DNA from: Pseudisothecium myosuroides
Lineage: Eukaryota; Streptophyta; Bryopsida; Hypnales; Lembophyllaceae
NCBI GenBank assembly: GCA_951799445.1
Contig: OX637293.1
Span: 22,568,001 to 22,632,000, forward strand
Reading direction: 5' to 3'
DNA: 64,000 bases
Positions 23,567-35,619 of the stretch are shown here, one piece after another. The notes under the pieces were generated by a model that saw only the letters and a list, made by a program, of their open reading frames with translations, had not been told where the DNA came from and did no database searches. The number at the start of each line of letters is the position of its first letter. The stretch's first letter is position 1. The position numbers and the translations under genes are program-made.

Positions 23567-26500
23567 TCATTGAAGACTGGATTCCTTTGGCGGATGCCAC
23601 CGACCTGTATTTTTCGCGCCGAGGCGGGCGAAGCTCCGAGCAGGCTTCCAGGAAAAGAACACAATTGCAACAGCAAGGAAGCCAGTGAGGAAGCCGATGA
23701 CGAAACCCGGGACAGTGAAAAGACCCTTGAAAGAATTCCGATCTACTGCGCCGTAGGTGCAATCCGGAAGAGGAGGGCCACAAAGCCTGTCATTGCCAGG
23801 ACGAAAGGCACTGCTATTCTGGGATTGTAGCTGGGAGCCCGAGGGAATTTCACCAGAGAGGCTGTTGTTGGCAAGAAACAAGGTTTGCAGCTTAGCGTTC
23901 TTGGCTAAGGACTGTGGAATTACGCCGGAAAGGTGATTGTTGGACAGATCCAGAGATGTCAGAGGAATGTCACCAATATTCTCCGGAATGCTACCTCGGA
24001 AAGAGTTCCATGAGAAGTCCAGATTCGTCATCTTCACAAGCTGGGTGATACCCGTAGGAATGCTGCCCTCCAGTTGATTGTGTGATAACTGCATGGAAGT
24101 GACATATGCTAGAAAAGTACTGTAAGTTACCGACCTGCCATTGACAGTAATCACCACGCTCTGGATGTAAGTCGAAGAGGAGTCGTCCAGAGAGTTGTTT
24201 GCATTTGGATTTGAGTCAATGTATCCTCGCAGATTACTGAAGTTGCCCGTCAACTGCCCCGTGAGACTGTTGTTGCTGAGTCCCAACACTTGCAGTGCAG
24301 GCAGGTCCCACAGCCATGACGGAATTGAACCCTGAAGCCTATTGTTCCCCAGCAGAAGCACCTGCAAAGTGGACAATTTGGCCATGTCAAACGTCGCAGG
24401 AATTGTGGACTCCAAACCGTTTCCAGTGAAATCCAACGTAGACAGCTGGTTGCCGCTCGAGTTTAGAGTTGCAAGAGATGCGAACAAGTCTCCTGTGATC
24501 ATGTTGTTGCGTGCGGACACCTGTGCCAGTTTGCTCATGTTGCTCATATCCAGAGAAAATTGTCCTTCGAGTTTGTTGTTATCCATTAGGATTGATTGCA
24601 GAGAATAGCAACTCTGCAGAGAGCTCGGTATTCCTCCCGTTAAACTGTTATTGGAGACGTCCATCCTCGCAAGATTTCCACAGTTGCTGAGATTGACTGG
24701 AATGGGTCCCTCAAGCTTATTGTCTGACAGAACCAGAAGCGTTAGATTCACCAAGTTTCCTAACGTCTCAGTTATAGTTCCATTGAGTGTGTTGTTGTTG
24801 AGGACAAGATTTATGAGGGCCGAGCAGTTGCCGAGTGTTGCAGGAATCTCTCCATAAACCTGGGTGTTGAACACGACCAGATTCTGCAGTTTCTGCAGCC
24901 TTCCAAACTCCGGGGGTATTCTGCCTGTGAGCTTGGGGTTGGAATTCATATGCAGTTGTATCAACTTGGAGCAGTTTGCAAAGGAGGCAGGGATTGTCCC
25001 TTCAAGGTCATTGCCTTGGAAGTACGCAAACTCAATGTTCGACCAATTCCCGAACTCTTCAGGTATGGTACCCTTAAAATGGTTGCCATCAACTTGAAAA
25101 TTCTCCATTCTTGGAGATTTGCTGAATATCGCAGGAATGGTACCCGAAAGGTTATTGTTACTGACACCAATGTTTTCCAGCTTCGGGCAGTTAGCGAGCG
25201 TGCCCGGGAGCGGCCCAGAGAAGTTGTTGTTGGAAACAAACACATGTGTGAGATTCTCACATGTGTCCCCAAAGAACGTCGGCAGCAGCCCGGTGAGGTT
25301 ATTATTCTCCCCATGAATCTGCCACATTCCACTACAGTTGTGCAGGAAGTCCATTGGTCCCGTGATCTTGTTATACTGAAAGTACACAATGCTCAGTTTT
25401 TGCAGCTTGGAGAAGCCTCTGGGAAGCGTTCCAGTAATGTTGTTGAACCCCACTAGGAACCCTTGCAAGTCGGGACAATTCTCCAAGGAGGTTGGGATGG
25501 TCCCCACCAGATGGTTGTTATCCAATGACAAGCTTGCCAGCTTGGAGCAGTTTCCAAAGCTCTCAGGAATAATGCCTGTGAGGTTGTTCCACATGGCCAG
25601 AAACATTGTCAAGTTCCGCAAGGTGCCAAATCGAGGATCAATCTCCCCAACTAGATTGTTGGATGAGACATCTATGTTCACCAAGTTGCTGCAGTTCACC
25701 AGCTCACTTGGTATTTTACCGGTTAGATTGTTGGAGCCCACGTCCAATGTCTGCAGGAGTGAACAGGAAGAAAGCTGTGTCGCAATGGGTCCTGTCAAGT
25801 TGTTGCCATGCAGATTCAACACCCTCAGATGCGCCAGGTTTCCTAACTCCGCAGGAATGAATCCGGTTAAGAAGTTCTGCTGCAGAGTCAGGCTCGTCAA
25901 CGAGGAGAGCAACGAGATGTTACGTGAGATTGTACCTCCCAACTTAGCACCAGGTACGCCTGCCACAGACTTCAATTAGCATCAAGGTAGAGGATACTAA
26001 AACCGTTAGTTTCCTATACTGACCCTTGTTACTCTCATCTATTCATGCACTTCGTTGGCCTTGTTCGTGAGTGGTGTAAACATGACTTGGCGAATGAGTG
26101 GCCACCAATCTTTGAGTGGCACTGGGGTTGTTCACTGTCATTTTTAGCGATCTACATCTTTGAAATCGCAAAAGAATACTTACGTAATGATAAAATTTCT
26201 TACATTTCTACATCTGTATTTCCTACCCATGCATAGGCTTCACAGTGTAAATTACCAGTATTCTGTGGTTTTGTACACCCCTACTCTCAGTGCACGAATC
26301 CTGCACGTATGTGAACAGGCTTCATAATGTCAAACTATTTTCTAGATCCCTGCTGCCGTTGCACAAGCACACGTAGAACGTGCACAAGTGGAAAAGTCAC
26401 TCTCCAAAATTTACGACAAACAGAGACTAACATTCTACGCGTGCTTTCTTTCTTTATAGAACAGGGTCTGACAAACCGGTTGCAGACAGTCGAGAGCCTG

Positions 26501-28000
26501 AACTTAACAGAAAATGATTCAGTACCTGTAAGATTCAGTCCGACTACTCGGCCCGTGCGGTTGCTGCAAGTGACGCCATACCAAGCACAATGGTTTACGT
26601 TGGCGCTGTAGTTCCAAGTCTGGAGAGTCCCGTTTGGGTCCATCGTAATTCCTTGCTTGAAACCCAACAGCGCATTCTGGTCATTGGCGTTGACCGCTTG
26701 CAGCAACTTGCGGCCCCTGTGAGTGCTGTCGTCATCAGTGGCATCTCCAACGTCGTCTACAAGCTCTTCTTCGAATATCGAAGGGTCGAATTCGTTGCTT
26801 ATTGAGATGAGTTTCCTGAATCTCTCGGATGCTTCTTGTCGCTCCTGGTGTACCTGCTTTCAACACGTCACTTGTTAGGAGCACTTCCATGTAAGGTAAC
26901 AACATGAAATGCTTCAGAATAAGCATGGTTCCTGTTATTCAAACTATCTAAGTTTTTGATGGCGTCTTGTTGGAACCAAAAGAGGAATTCATATACTCTT
27001 AACATGCGTTTCTTAGATATTGTATGAATAAACTATGAATTTTCAAAGTGTTGAACATAAGTGCACTCAATATCAAGTGAACCTTACGCTTACATGAATA
27101 GAGTTTTAAATTTTACACAAGAATATGTAGGGGAAGTTCTCAAAATAGATTGCAACTAGGTGCAGTTAGCTTAGTGGAAATGTGCAACCCAACCAGACTG
27201 AAATTACTCTGATGGATGGGATGGACAAAGATTCAAGTGGTAATTATCATTCATACCATTGGATTATATCAGTCAACCGGTTTATTGCAACTATTGAACT
27301 CCCTCTAACGAGATATAATATCTCTAGCGCACATATGGGTATGCTGTATGCACACCCTCCCTTATATGAACTTTCTAAGATGGCATCCGGAAATATATTG
27401 CACACTTGTCATATATTCAAACTCTGTTGTAACCCTTTATTTGGGATTGAGGTTACTAGATTTATCCAAGAGTTTGGGACAAAACACAAATAAGCTAATT
27501 CTAAAATGAACACCCATTATCAACCCCATCTAAATATTGACACCTAAAATACGAGGGTGAATATTGAGGGAATGCATGATAAAACTTCCATAGAAGACGT
27601 CAGTCACTAAAGATGTGTCATTCAAGGAAACTACCATTTTGTGTGCCCATCGTATTTTGTGTGCTTGACATATGAGTGCTCCTCTTGTCAAAATCATTGA
27701 TGCTCTCTTCACTATTGAACCAAAATTCTCGATTTCCACTTCAGGGTGCCATTTCTTCTATTTGCTAAGAAACACGTAGTTTTTCCTTCCTTCAAATTCC
27801 AGTCACTTCAATTTTGCTTAACTGCAATAAGTGACGATTATACGTGCACATACCTTCGCTGCTGACATTCTTTCCACCTCCTCGTCCCAATCCATTTCAT
27901 CGTCCCAATCTTCAGAAAACACTTCTTTCCCAATGACCCAAGTGGAAGAAGACGCTCTAAGAACCAGGCAAATTGCCAGCAAAACCAATATCGTCTTCAT
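23567..28000 (-). CDS. LRR receptor-like protein, membrane-anchored, no kinase
   Basis: Cell-surface leucine-rich-repeat receptor-like protein, 955 residues in three exons on the minus strand: 28000-27854, 26853-26526, 25959-23567. A hydrophobic signal peptide (about residues 1-19) is followed by an acidic linker of about 80 residues (EDWDDEMDWDEEVE, then IFEEELVDDVGDATDDD). Next come a plant LRRNT_2 cap (about 100-159, ending HCAWYGVTC..VVGLNLTG) and roughly two dozen plant-type repeats (LxxNNLxGxIPxxL). An island with YIQSVVITVNGRSVTYSTF interrupts the repeats before the last three or four. A closing LCGPPLPDC motif, one transmembrane helix (about 908-929) and a 26-residue basic tail end the protein. 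No kinase follows the stop. This is the RLP layout, with a PSKR/RLP-style island. Such proteins usually signal through partner kinases; the ligand is unknown. Both junctions are GT-AG and in phase. The extended acidic linker is unusual. Confidence 0.93.
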
Positions 28001-29929
28001 TCTGTCAAGAGGACAACAATTCAGCTTTTTAAGTCGGAAAATAATTCAATCTCCACTCTGCTAGAAGAGTAGCGACTCTCAACTTCTCCTGCAGTAGGTG
28101 GTATTACCAAAACTAGGTTCATTTCTACTACCCCAGTTCAGTTTGATCACTGGGGTTAAATTTGATTCCCAATCGAATCACATCTGCTAAGTCAATCCTT
28201 CTCCTCATACACTACAAACTGAGTACCGAAAACGCTAAAATATTCAAGAATCTAGTTGTTTGGACTACATGTTTGCTAACAACTTTTGAGCTCTTGCCTA
28301 CTCTTGTTTCACAAACTGTGTCTTTTCAAGCTCTGAACTCTCATGCATCCAAATTGAGAAACTTCGAAGAGCGTTCAAAGTTCTCCTGAGATTAAAAGCA
28401 AGAACATTCTAGATCGTTGCGCATTTTTGATAACAACTTTTGAGTTCTTGTCAATTCTTCTTTCAGGGGAAAAAGAACTGCACACTCTAGCTGTAACACT
28501 GAGGAACATTAAAACGGAACACTCAAACTTCAAAATTTCTGCACAGTTCGAAAGCGAGAACACTCTAGAAATGGTTTTTTTTTAGAGAAAACGTCCTACC
28601 TGAAGAGATTCAACAAGCTTTTAATACTTTCAAGCTGCCACTAAAATCTGCAAGCGGCGTCCCCCCAAGACGACGGCGGCGGCGGCGACGACGACGACAC
28701 CAAGTTGCAAACCTACGCCGCTATGGAAATTGCCAAGTGCGCTCTTTCGAAACATGCTTGAAACAAATTGCAACACCTCCAAACCTCGGCACTCCAACCC
28801 CGCAACTCCCTCTCATACTCGGGCTCATACTTTCTCTCTCTCTTTCTCTCAGAGCGAGGCTCACACTCAACTTCCTTGCAAGCTCCAAGCGAAGGCACCC
28901 ACCAATTCTTGTTAACTTACCCCAGTTGTCACTTAACTTATTAGTCCAATATGGTCACACACCTCCGTACAAGACAATTGCTAAAACACACTCAAACCAG
29001 TGAATCGTTTCAGTGCTGGCTTGAGAGCCTGCAGACTGGGGTATATCGGTACCGATTTCGCGGTACTGATTTCTGAAATAAAGGGAGAAAGATTATCGAA
29101 GTCCGTGTGGAATCATTAATTAATCAGAGATTGTGAATTTGTGACAAGTGATTTTCCCAAGGCGGTGTGACAGGGGTTTTCAGTGATGAAGCTATTTATA
29201 TCCAGGAATTTGACTATACTAAAGATCCTGTTAATGAAATTCATCAAACAGAATGAACATTCATCCCAACTCTGGCTGGTGATGAGTTAGACTACTGACA
29301 TTGTCAAAACATGTTTGACACGCCTCAAATTTAATACTCCTTTTCAGTTTGTCTCTCTTTCATAACTTTCAGAATTTGTACAAATATTTGTATTATTTGG
29401 TGTGAAGTATTGACTTTATGGACAAGCGACAATATCAAAAATTTGGGAGGATTTGCGGGAATTCATCCAGTGAGAAAGGGCGAATTATTCCATTTGCCAT
29501 TTTTGGAATTTGCTTTGGAGGATGGGTCCGCAGCCGCAAGTGGTCAGATTTCAAGTGCTTCTACCACCACCATGCCTAGTCGTGTAGACCTGGTCTTTCT
29601 CTCCCTGGAACTGTAGGAGCCTAGGAGTTCAATTCTAGAATACCGACCATGTATAGTAAACGTAGACTTCAAGGTTCAACGAGGTCTTTGTGTTGTGGAG
29701 CCCCATTCGAGGCGTATTGGGCACGAGCTCCTGGAGATAGTTGCTTCCCAGAGAATTCTGCACAGTGAGAGCAGAGTACTGCAGACGTCAGTCGTCAATG
29801 GAGTCAACACGGAATGGAGTCAACAGAAAGGCACGGTCACTACTGTTCACCCATTAGGTCCCACGAGACCTAAAAGTAGTTGTAAAATTGTGGAATAACT
29901 TACAGAAATCAAGGTGGGTTCACACTGCG
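28001..29929. other. Upstream region of the LRR gene and unassigned sequence
   Basis: The first kilobase, read on the minus strand, is the likely promoter and leader of the LRR gene. It has a CT-rich tract (about 28829-28852) and a GC-rich triplet tract (28670-28698). The rest, including a 68-codon frame at 29410-29616 and a 67-codon frame at 29695-29898, has no recognisable similarity. Confidence 0.35.
28670..28698 (+). repeat. GGC/GAC triplet tract
   Basis: Interrupted run of GGC then GAC triplets in an otherwise AT-rich area upstream of the LRR gene. On the minus strand it would lie in its leader or promoter; no coding role is supported. Confidence 0.7.
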
Positions 29930-29933
29930 GTAA

Positions 29934-31090
29934 CACTTAAAGGACAAAGGGGTGACCCTCGAAATCATCCTTTGCATTACCATGTGAATCATTAGCTTAA
30001 AAAATTGCAAAAGCGCGCATTGGAAGTCATGCTACTATAGAAGATCTTCCCTTTTCACAACAAATTCGGAGGATGAATAGTTGCATTTCTATCCTATACA
30101 GTTTGATTCTCTGTCATCCATTGGCCATAGAATGGCTACGTTGACATTTAACCCCTAAAGGCCCAAGGCCTTTTTTCTGCCCAAAAACACTCAAAACTGC
30201 CATTTCTATAGCAAGGAGTAAAAAAATTCGAAAAATGTTTTTTTTGCACATCTAACCGTAGGATCTTACACCTAACTAGTATGAGAATGTGTGGAAAAAA
30301 TTTCAGAATTTTTGACCGCTCAGATTGCAAGATATCTGCGTTTAAAGTGGAAAAAACAAGTATTTCAGCACATTGCGGGACTAGATTTTTGACATTAAAC
30401 ATTTTTAACTTAAAATTTTTGCACTACAGAGTTTTGAGCTTCAAATCTTTGTAGTGGAGAATTGAGTTGAGAGTCTAGGGAAAAAAAATATTCAAAAAAC
30501 CTTAATTATCATTCCTAAAAAATTTATTAAGTAGAAGTAGGTACGAGATAGAAGGAAAATCTAAAATATTCATATATTTTAGATGGAATTAAAATACACT
30601 AATCCCAATGGTGAGATTGTTCTAGCAAGTAAACTAAACAATGAGAATTTTTTTATTTTTTTTAAATTGCAAAAATAGCATTTAGAAATCAATCCTACAA
30701 GTTATTTTTTTCAAGAAGATGCTCTAATTGCCCGAGAAACAAGAATGTCCATAACTTTCTCATAACAAATCCAAATGAAATGACACAAAGCTTGCTAGAT
30801 AGTCAAAAATATAATCTACAAGAAAAAAAATATTAAAAAAAAAAATTCAAATTTTTGCCAAATTTTTTTTGCTGCCCAGATTGCCCAGTTACAAAAAAAG
30901 TAACATATTTGGCCATAACTTTTGACTCCTATTTCCAAATGTCCTGAAATTTAGTGCATATGAAAGATATTCCTCGCACCCACCTTCTATTAAAATTTCA
31001 GCTTAAAATATGGAAATCTCTAGTCACACGTACCTGCCCAAAATTTCTATACAACCAAAACATGCATGTCGGTCCTTTAGGGGTTAAGAG
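29934..31090 (+). mobile_element. Short TTAA-flanked element (K type) split by a nested long element
   Basis: The first 214 bp (29934-30147) match the intact 221 bp element at 38831-39051: GGGTGACCCTCGAAATCATC, CATTACCATG, GAAGATCT and TACAGTTTGATTCT in the same order. The match stops at TTAA (30148-30151), where the long element 30152-31083 begins, and resumes after its right TTAA with GAG then TTAA (31091-31094). That corresponds to the GAGGGTTAA end of the intact copy. The nested reading is inferred from this comparison. Confidence 0.7.
30152..31083 (+). mobile_element. TTAA-flanked element, long class, C subtype (932 bp)
   Basis: TTAA at 30148-30151 and 31084-31087. The left end CCCCTAAAGGCCCAAGG and right end CCTTTAGGGG are intact. 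Very similar along its length to the copy at 16360-17296. It is inserted into the right terminal region of a short TTAA element of another type. Confidence 0.93.
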
Positions 31091-31283
31091 TTAAAATCCA
31101 AGCTAGAGAACATGTACTATACGGCTTTCATGGTAAAGTGACTCATTTCACACTTGTTGAAGTAACAAACCAACTTTTTGGAAGACAACTACACTGAATA
31201 GTGAAATTAGGTTACCCCATACTAATTTTTGAACAATCTACACTACATAAATATGTACAGTTACTATAGAAGGATGTACAATA

Positions 31284-31499
31284 CAATTGAACCTTTTAGT
31301 GCAGAGTGTTGGGACTATGCACTAAGAGAGGTTTATGCAGTTGGAGAGGTTTTCTATTGAACTCTGGCTATAGTGGTCTCTCACTCCCGCTCTCACTATA
31401 GGGCCTCCAACTACTGTTTACAAATAAATGCTTCAAAGTACGACATCTCTTACTGCATATTATGCACTAAGAGAGTATGCACTTAGAGAGGTTCTACTA
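31284..31499 (+). mobile_element. Pogo-like MITE, variant with internal termini (216 bp)
   Basis: The left end (CAATTGAACC) and right end (GAGAGGTTCTACTA) are degenerate forms of CAGTAGAACCTC, flanked by TA (31282-31283 and 31500-31501). A terminus-like GCACTAAGAGAGGTT occurs inside as well. The interior resembles, in the opposite orientation, the element at 37522-37712. Plant Emigrant/Lemi-type pogo derivatives carry comparable termini. Confidence 0.7.
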
Positions 31500-31747
31500 T
31501 AGTAATGTTGGAACTATGTGTGTTGCATAGGTTGGTGCACTAGTTCATGGCTTGAATTTAGCAAATGGCATGTGCCTCCATCTGGACAAGCATTGTGTCA
31601 TGAGGTAACTTTTTTGGTGAAGGCAACCTAATTGTTAAAGCAACCCAATTTCACTATTTAGTGTATATAATGCACTGCTGTTGTATTCAAAAATGTGTTG
31701 GTATTGTCAGACACTCGTCCTAGGTGGCACATAACATTTGATAAGAT

Positions 31748-31910
31748 CACTAGAAGAAATCCGCGTTGGTCTAAACAAAAAATGTGGGCTGAAATTTGTT
31801 GAGAACCATGTTTCTAACCCAAAATTTTGGGATTCCAACGTTGGAAACATGGTTCTCAACAAATTTCAGCCCACATTTTTTGTTTAGACCAACGTGGATT
31901 TCTTCTAGTG
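31748..31910. mobile_element. CACTA-type hairpin MITE with GAT duplication (163 bp)
   Basis: Begins CACTAGAAGAAATCC and ends with its inverse GGATTTCTTCTAGTG. It is flanked by GAT on both sides (31745-31747 and 31911-31913), the 3-bp duplication typical of CACTA (En/Spm) elements. The arms pair almost perfectly for about 75 bp around a short loop near ACCCAAAATTTTGGG. Non-coding. Confidence 0.92.
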
Positions 31911-31977
31911 GATGATGTGGTCTTCATCCCACGATGTCCACATTTGTCATCTAGCTATTGGATTTAATATCTAGAGC

Positions 31978-32857
31978 CCCAAGGCCTTTTTTCCATCAAA
32001 AACCACTCAAACTACCATTTCTCCAACAAAGAGCAGAAAAAAAATTTAAACTATTTTTTTTTGCATATTTAACTATATAATCTTGTACTATACTAGTATA
32101 AGGGTGTGTGTAAGAAATTTGACCTTATATATTGCAAGATATTTGCATTTAAAGTAAAGGAAGCAAGTTTTTATCACCTTGTTCAACTACATTTTTTGGC
32201 TTTAAAGCTTTTTAACTTAAATTTTGCTCTATTGATTTTAAATTTCTAATTTTATGTGATGAAAAATTTAGCTAAGAGTCTAGGAAAAGAAAATTAAAAA
32301 AAGTAGAGTTAGTTTTCACTCATTAAAAAATTATTAAGTAGAAGATTGAAGGAAAAACTAAAGCGGTAATAGCTCTAAGATGAAACACACTAATCACAAC
32401 GGTGAGATTGTTCTAGCAAGAGACCTTAACCTTGTAAAACTTTATTTTTGAAAAATTATGAAAATAGAGTTTAGAAATGAATCCTATAAGTTATTTTTTC
32501 AATAAGATGCTTTGATTGCCCAAAAAACAAGATTGTCCATAACTTTCTCATAACAAATCCAAATGGAATGACTCGAAGCTTTCCATATAGATAAAAATAT
32601 AATCTATAAAAAAATTATTTTAAGATTTTTTATTTAAATTTTTATTGAGGGTTTTTTTCTGCCCACCAAACTAAAAAAAAGGGCTTTTGTGCCATAACTT
32701 TTGCTCCCAAGCACCGATTGGAATAAAAAGCATATTTTTGGAAAGCTAATATGTTTTTCTATCTTCACAAAAATATTCAAAAAATCACAACAAATACTAA
32801 GAGTGTAGGAGCCTACTCAAAATCCATTTTGTACCATGAAAAATGGGACTTTAGGAA
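31978..32857 (+). mobile_element. TTAA-flanked element, long class, decayed copy (880 bp)
   Basis: TTAA at 31974-31977 and 32858-32861. The termini are eroded (TATCTAGAGCCCCAAGGCC at left, CTTTAGGAA at right). The order of internal phrases matches the long class: CTACCATTTCT, TTGCAAGATATTTGC, GGTGAGATTGTTCTAGCA, GTCCATAACTTTCTCAT, then a GCACCGATTGG segment as in the B subtype. An old copy. Confidence 0.75.
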
Positions 32858-32861
32858 TTAA

Positions 32862-34226
32862 ATTGTCTCATTGCAGGCCCCTTTTTTTATATCTACATCT
32901 TCTCTATTTCTACTCAAGCTAGTTGTGACAATGTGTTTGGCCTCTTCATTTTTTCACTTTGCAAAGAGAAATTGGTAGGTTGTAAGTGCTTCCTTTTGTG
33001 TTTAGGTTCTTCGCTTGCATGCCATGTTTCATGCTTCTTTATTTGAGTTTTGTAGATTCTTGTGCGCTCTGTTTCTTAAGTTGAAAGGATTAATTTTGTG
33101 ATGACTTGAGAGCAATGTTCATGTGCTCCATAGATGATGCCAGGATTCGGATGTAATTTAGTCTTTCGCAATCATTTTTTTTGTGGTTGTGTTGCCATCT
33201 AGCCAGTGGCTGTTATAGACTCAAATGCAACCAATTTGTGGAGCAATTTCTTGTACTGAACGAGACTTTCCAATCAATCATTGTAGTTCATCAGGTCCAC
33301 AAAGCAAGTTGCTTCCTTTATGCAATGTGCAATTCAAATGAATTAATGACTTTTCTCATTGAGAACATGTGCAAGCCAGTGGCTCAAATGTCTGCCTTCT
33401 ACGATAACTGATGAGCTTAATGATTGTTTTTGTCTATAAGTTGCATTAACATTTTATTACCTCTACTTCCTCTGCTTGGTATGACATGGATGTAGATGCA
33501 AACATATAAGTGAAGAACATAACCACTTGATTCAATATTGCGCCTTCATGGCAATGTCTTCTTTATAGTAAACACCCTTCTACAGTGGGAGTTCAAGCTC
33601 ATTTTTTGTGATTGAATTGCTTTTCTTTTGTCGATGAAAAAATTGTTGTGTATTTGTAGCTTAATTCACTTGTACTGGAATTCAAGATGGAGGTAAAACA
33701 TGATTGGAAGCTATAATTGGCATTCCTATTGAAACTTCTTTGTTGTTAATTTTGTTTCATAATTCATGTTCCCGAAGACATTGCCCATGCTTTTACACTA
33801 TCTTCATGCTTGTACATTTTTGTACTAATCTGCTGCCTTGGCTTCCATAATGTGCAATTTGTTGAAGCATTCAATTCCTCTCTTATTCGTCTATTGACAG
33901 AAAATGGAATCATTGTTTTGCCAAAACACAATTGTAGTGTTTAGTGCCTGGATACTATTGGAGCTCCTCAAATTCCTACATTTTGCATATTTGTCAGTAA
34001 CTTCAAAAAAGGACGCCGGCTCCGTGGACTACTTGTCCTCTTTTGTTTCATTTTCAAGTGCTCATGTACAAGACTTGTAGGCGAAAATGTCAGCTGGATT
34101 GTACAACTTCAGATTGTGGACTGTAAGCTTCAACATTTAGGAGATGACCTTAGATTCTGGGTAAACTCTAGGTCCACCACTTGATTCTTCAAGTTCTTCA
34201 TTGAGCAATACAACAACAATTATTGG
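32862..34226. other. Region 5' of the Harbinger pseudogene, no domain recognised
   Basis: May belong to the same decayed transposon. The 76-codon frame at 33181-33411 has no recognisable domain. The Myb-like second protein of PIF/Harbinger elements was looked for and not recognised. Confidence 0.4.
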
Positions 34227-35183
34227 GTGCAAATGTTTTGGATGAATAAACCAGCTGACTTTACTATTGCAAATTTGTTGAGGTTGCACATACAAAAGAA
34301 AAACATCTCCTATAGATTGGTCATATCAATTCTTATCCATGTTGTGTGCATCCTTTTCAAGCTCACTCACGGAGCAAATCTTTTCATTTGCTATGAGTTG
34401 TTTGCTATTGGAAAGAGTACAATTTTAATGCTACTATCTAAAGTTGGGAACTAAGGGAATGAAACTTTGCAATAGGTTTTAAAGTGGCTTATTGGTATAC
34501 AAATGCAGGAAACAGAAACAAAGTTCCTGCAATTGTGTAGTTTGTCTAGTGTGGTAGGCGTGATAGACAACATGCATTTTCCTATTTCCAGAACTAAATT
34601 CTTCCCCGCCGATTATTACTACTTCAAATTATTAAGTACACTTTGAATTGTCAAGCAGTTCCTAGATTTTTATTTGGAAATGTTTGAATCAACTAGCGAC
34701 TCCTATATGCTTCACCACTCCTCTTTGTATGATTTCACCGTGCACAACAATATTCTAGATTCACAATAGTCATTTGATGGTTTTGCGCTATACATTGTTG
34801 GAGATCAAGGTTACCCTCTACTTCATAGCTTATAGTTCTCAATTGATTCAAGGACAACAATTTCAATGCCTGAGGCCTTATTCAATCGACGCCTAAAGAA
34901 AGGCTAGTGTATGGAGAAATTGCCTTCGACAATTTAAAGCAAATGTTTTAGTAACTGCTTGACAAATCTTATCTCAATGTAGCATTCTTGCTAGATTTTA
35001 TTGTCACATGTGCCATACTACACAACATTTTCTTGAGATAGTGTCATGAATAATTGGAGCAGCTACTGCACATTTTGCAGCAAGAAGGATTACATGGACA
35101 AGTCGTTGATGACGTTGTAGATCCAAAAAAATTGCTTGATGCTATTCTTGAACCTATGACAAGAACGGTGGAGTTGACAAATT
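34227..35183 (+). pseudogene. PIF/Harbinger transposase pseudogene
   Basis: Broken DDE transposase of the PIF/Harbinger group, read in several + frames. Residues from about 34299-34450 (HVVCILFKLTHGANLFICYE, then LFAIGKSTILMLL) match the helical region before the catalytic core, where FgvgkST is conserved. Next come VVGVIDNMHFPIS (first catalytic Asp region, near 34556-34594), HHSSLYDF and NNILD. YIVGDQGYPLL follows (second Asp region, near 34792-34824), then LFNRRLKKG and VTCAILHNIFL (the conserved C-LHN motif, near 35004-35036). The last open stretch ends at a TAA near 35181. Several stops and frameshifts separate these blocks, so the gene is inactive. The termini of the element were not found. 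Confidence 0.85.
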
Positions 35184-35484
35184 AACGTGGTGCTTTATAC
35201 ATGGACCTTAGCACCTAATAACAATACGCACAATAGGACACAATATGCAATCAAAACCATTGAGAGTTGCATTTTATAATGTGTAATGATTACAAGTCTT
35301 CAGTCTTGTTGTTAGATTATGTCTATCTAATGGTTCAATGTGACCATGAAATCTTTGTCGTTGGAGTCTGTTAATACAATTGAACCAACTGGTTCCTTTT
35401 CACTTTTTTGAACTTCATACCACCAAATCAAAAGTACTTCTCAGTTGTATAACCTCTACTCTTACAGTTGCTTCTCTTTACTTT

Positions 35485-35619
35485 AACTATAAGAACTTGT
35501 GTTTTAGGTGACGTATTTTAGGTGACATTCAATGTAACAACCTTGTTTTTATGTCAACAAAAAATTTCAACATAACATCACCTAAAATCTGTCACCTAAA
35601 ACAAAAGTTTTTTATAGTG
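35485..35619. mobile_element. CACTA-type hairpin MITE, degenerate left end (135 bp)
   Basis: The right end, read inverted, is CACTATAAAAAACTTTTG. The left end AACTATAAGAACTTGTG has lost the first C. Both arms carry GTTTTAGGTGAC just inside, followed by a second TTTTAGGTGA unit. The flanks CTT and TTT are not an exact duplication. Confidence 0.65.

Noticed and set aside
24950..25979. Plus-strand frames of 168 and 196 codons
   Set aside because: They are antisense shadows of the repetitive LRR exon.
27162..27240. TTAGCTTAGTGG looks like a tRNA A-box
   Set aside because: No B-box (GGTTCGANNCC), acceptor stem or anticodon arm follows at the right distance.
23567..28000. LRR gene as a receptor kinase truncated by the stop
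   Set aside because: The transmembrane helix and short basic tail make a complete RLP architecture, and no kinase motifs are found downstream on the minus strand.
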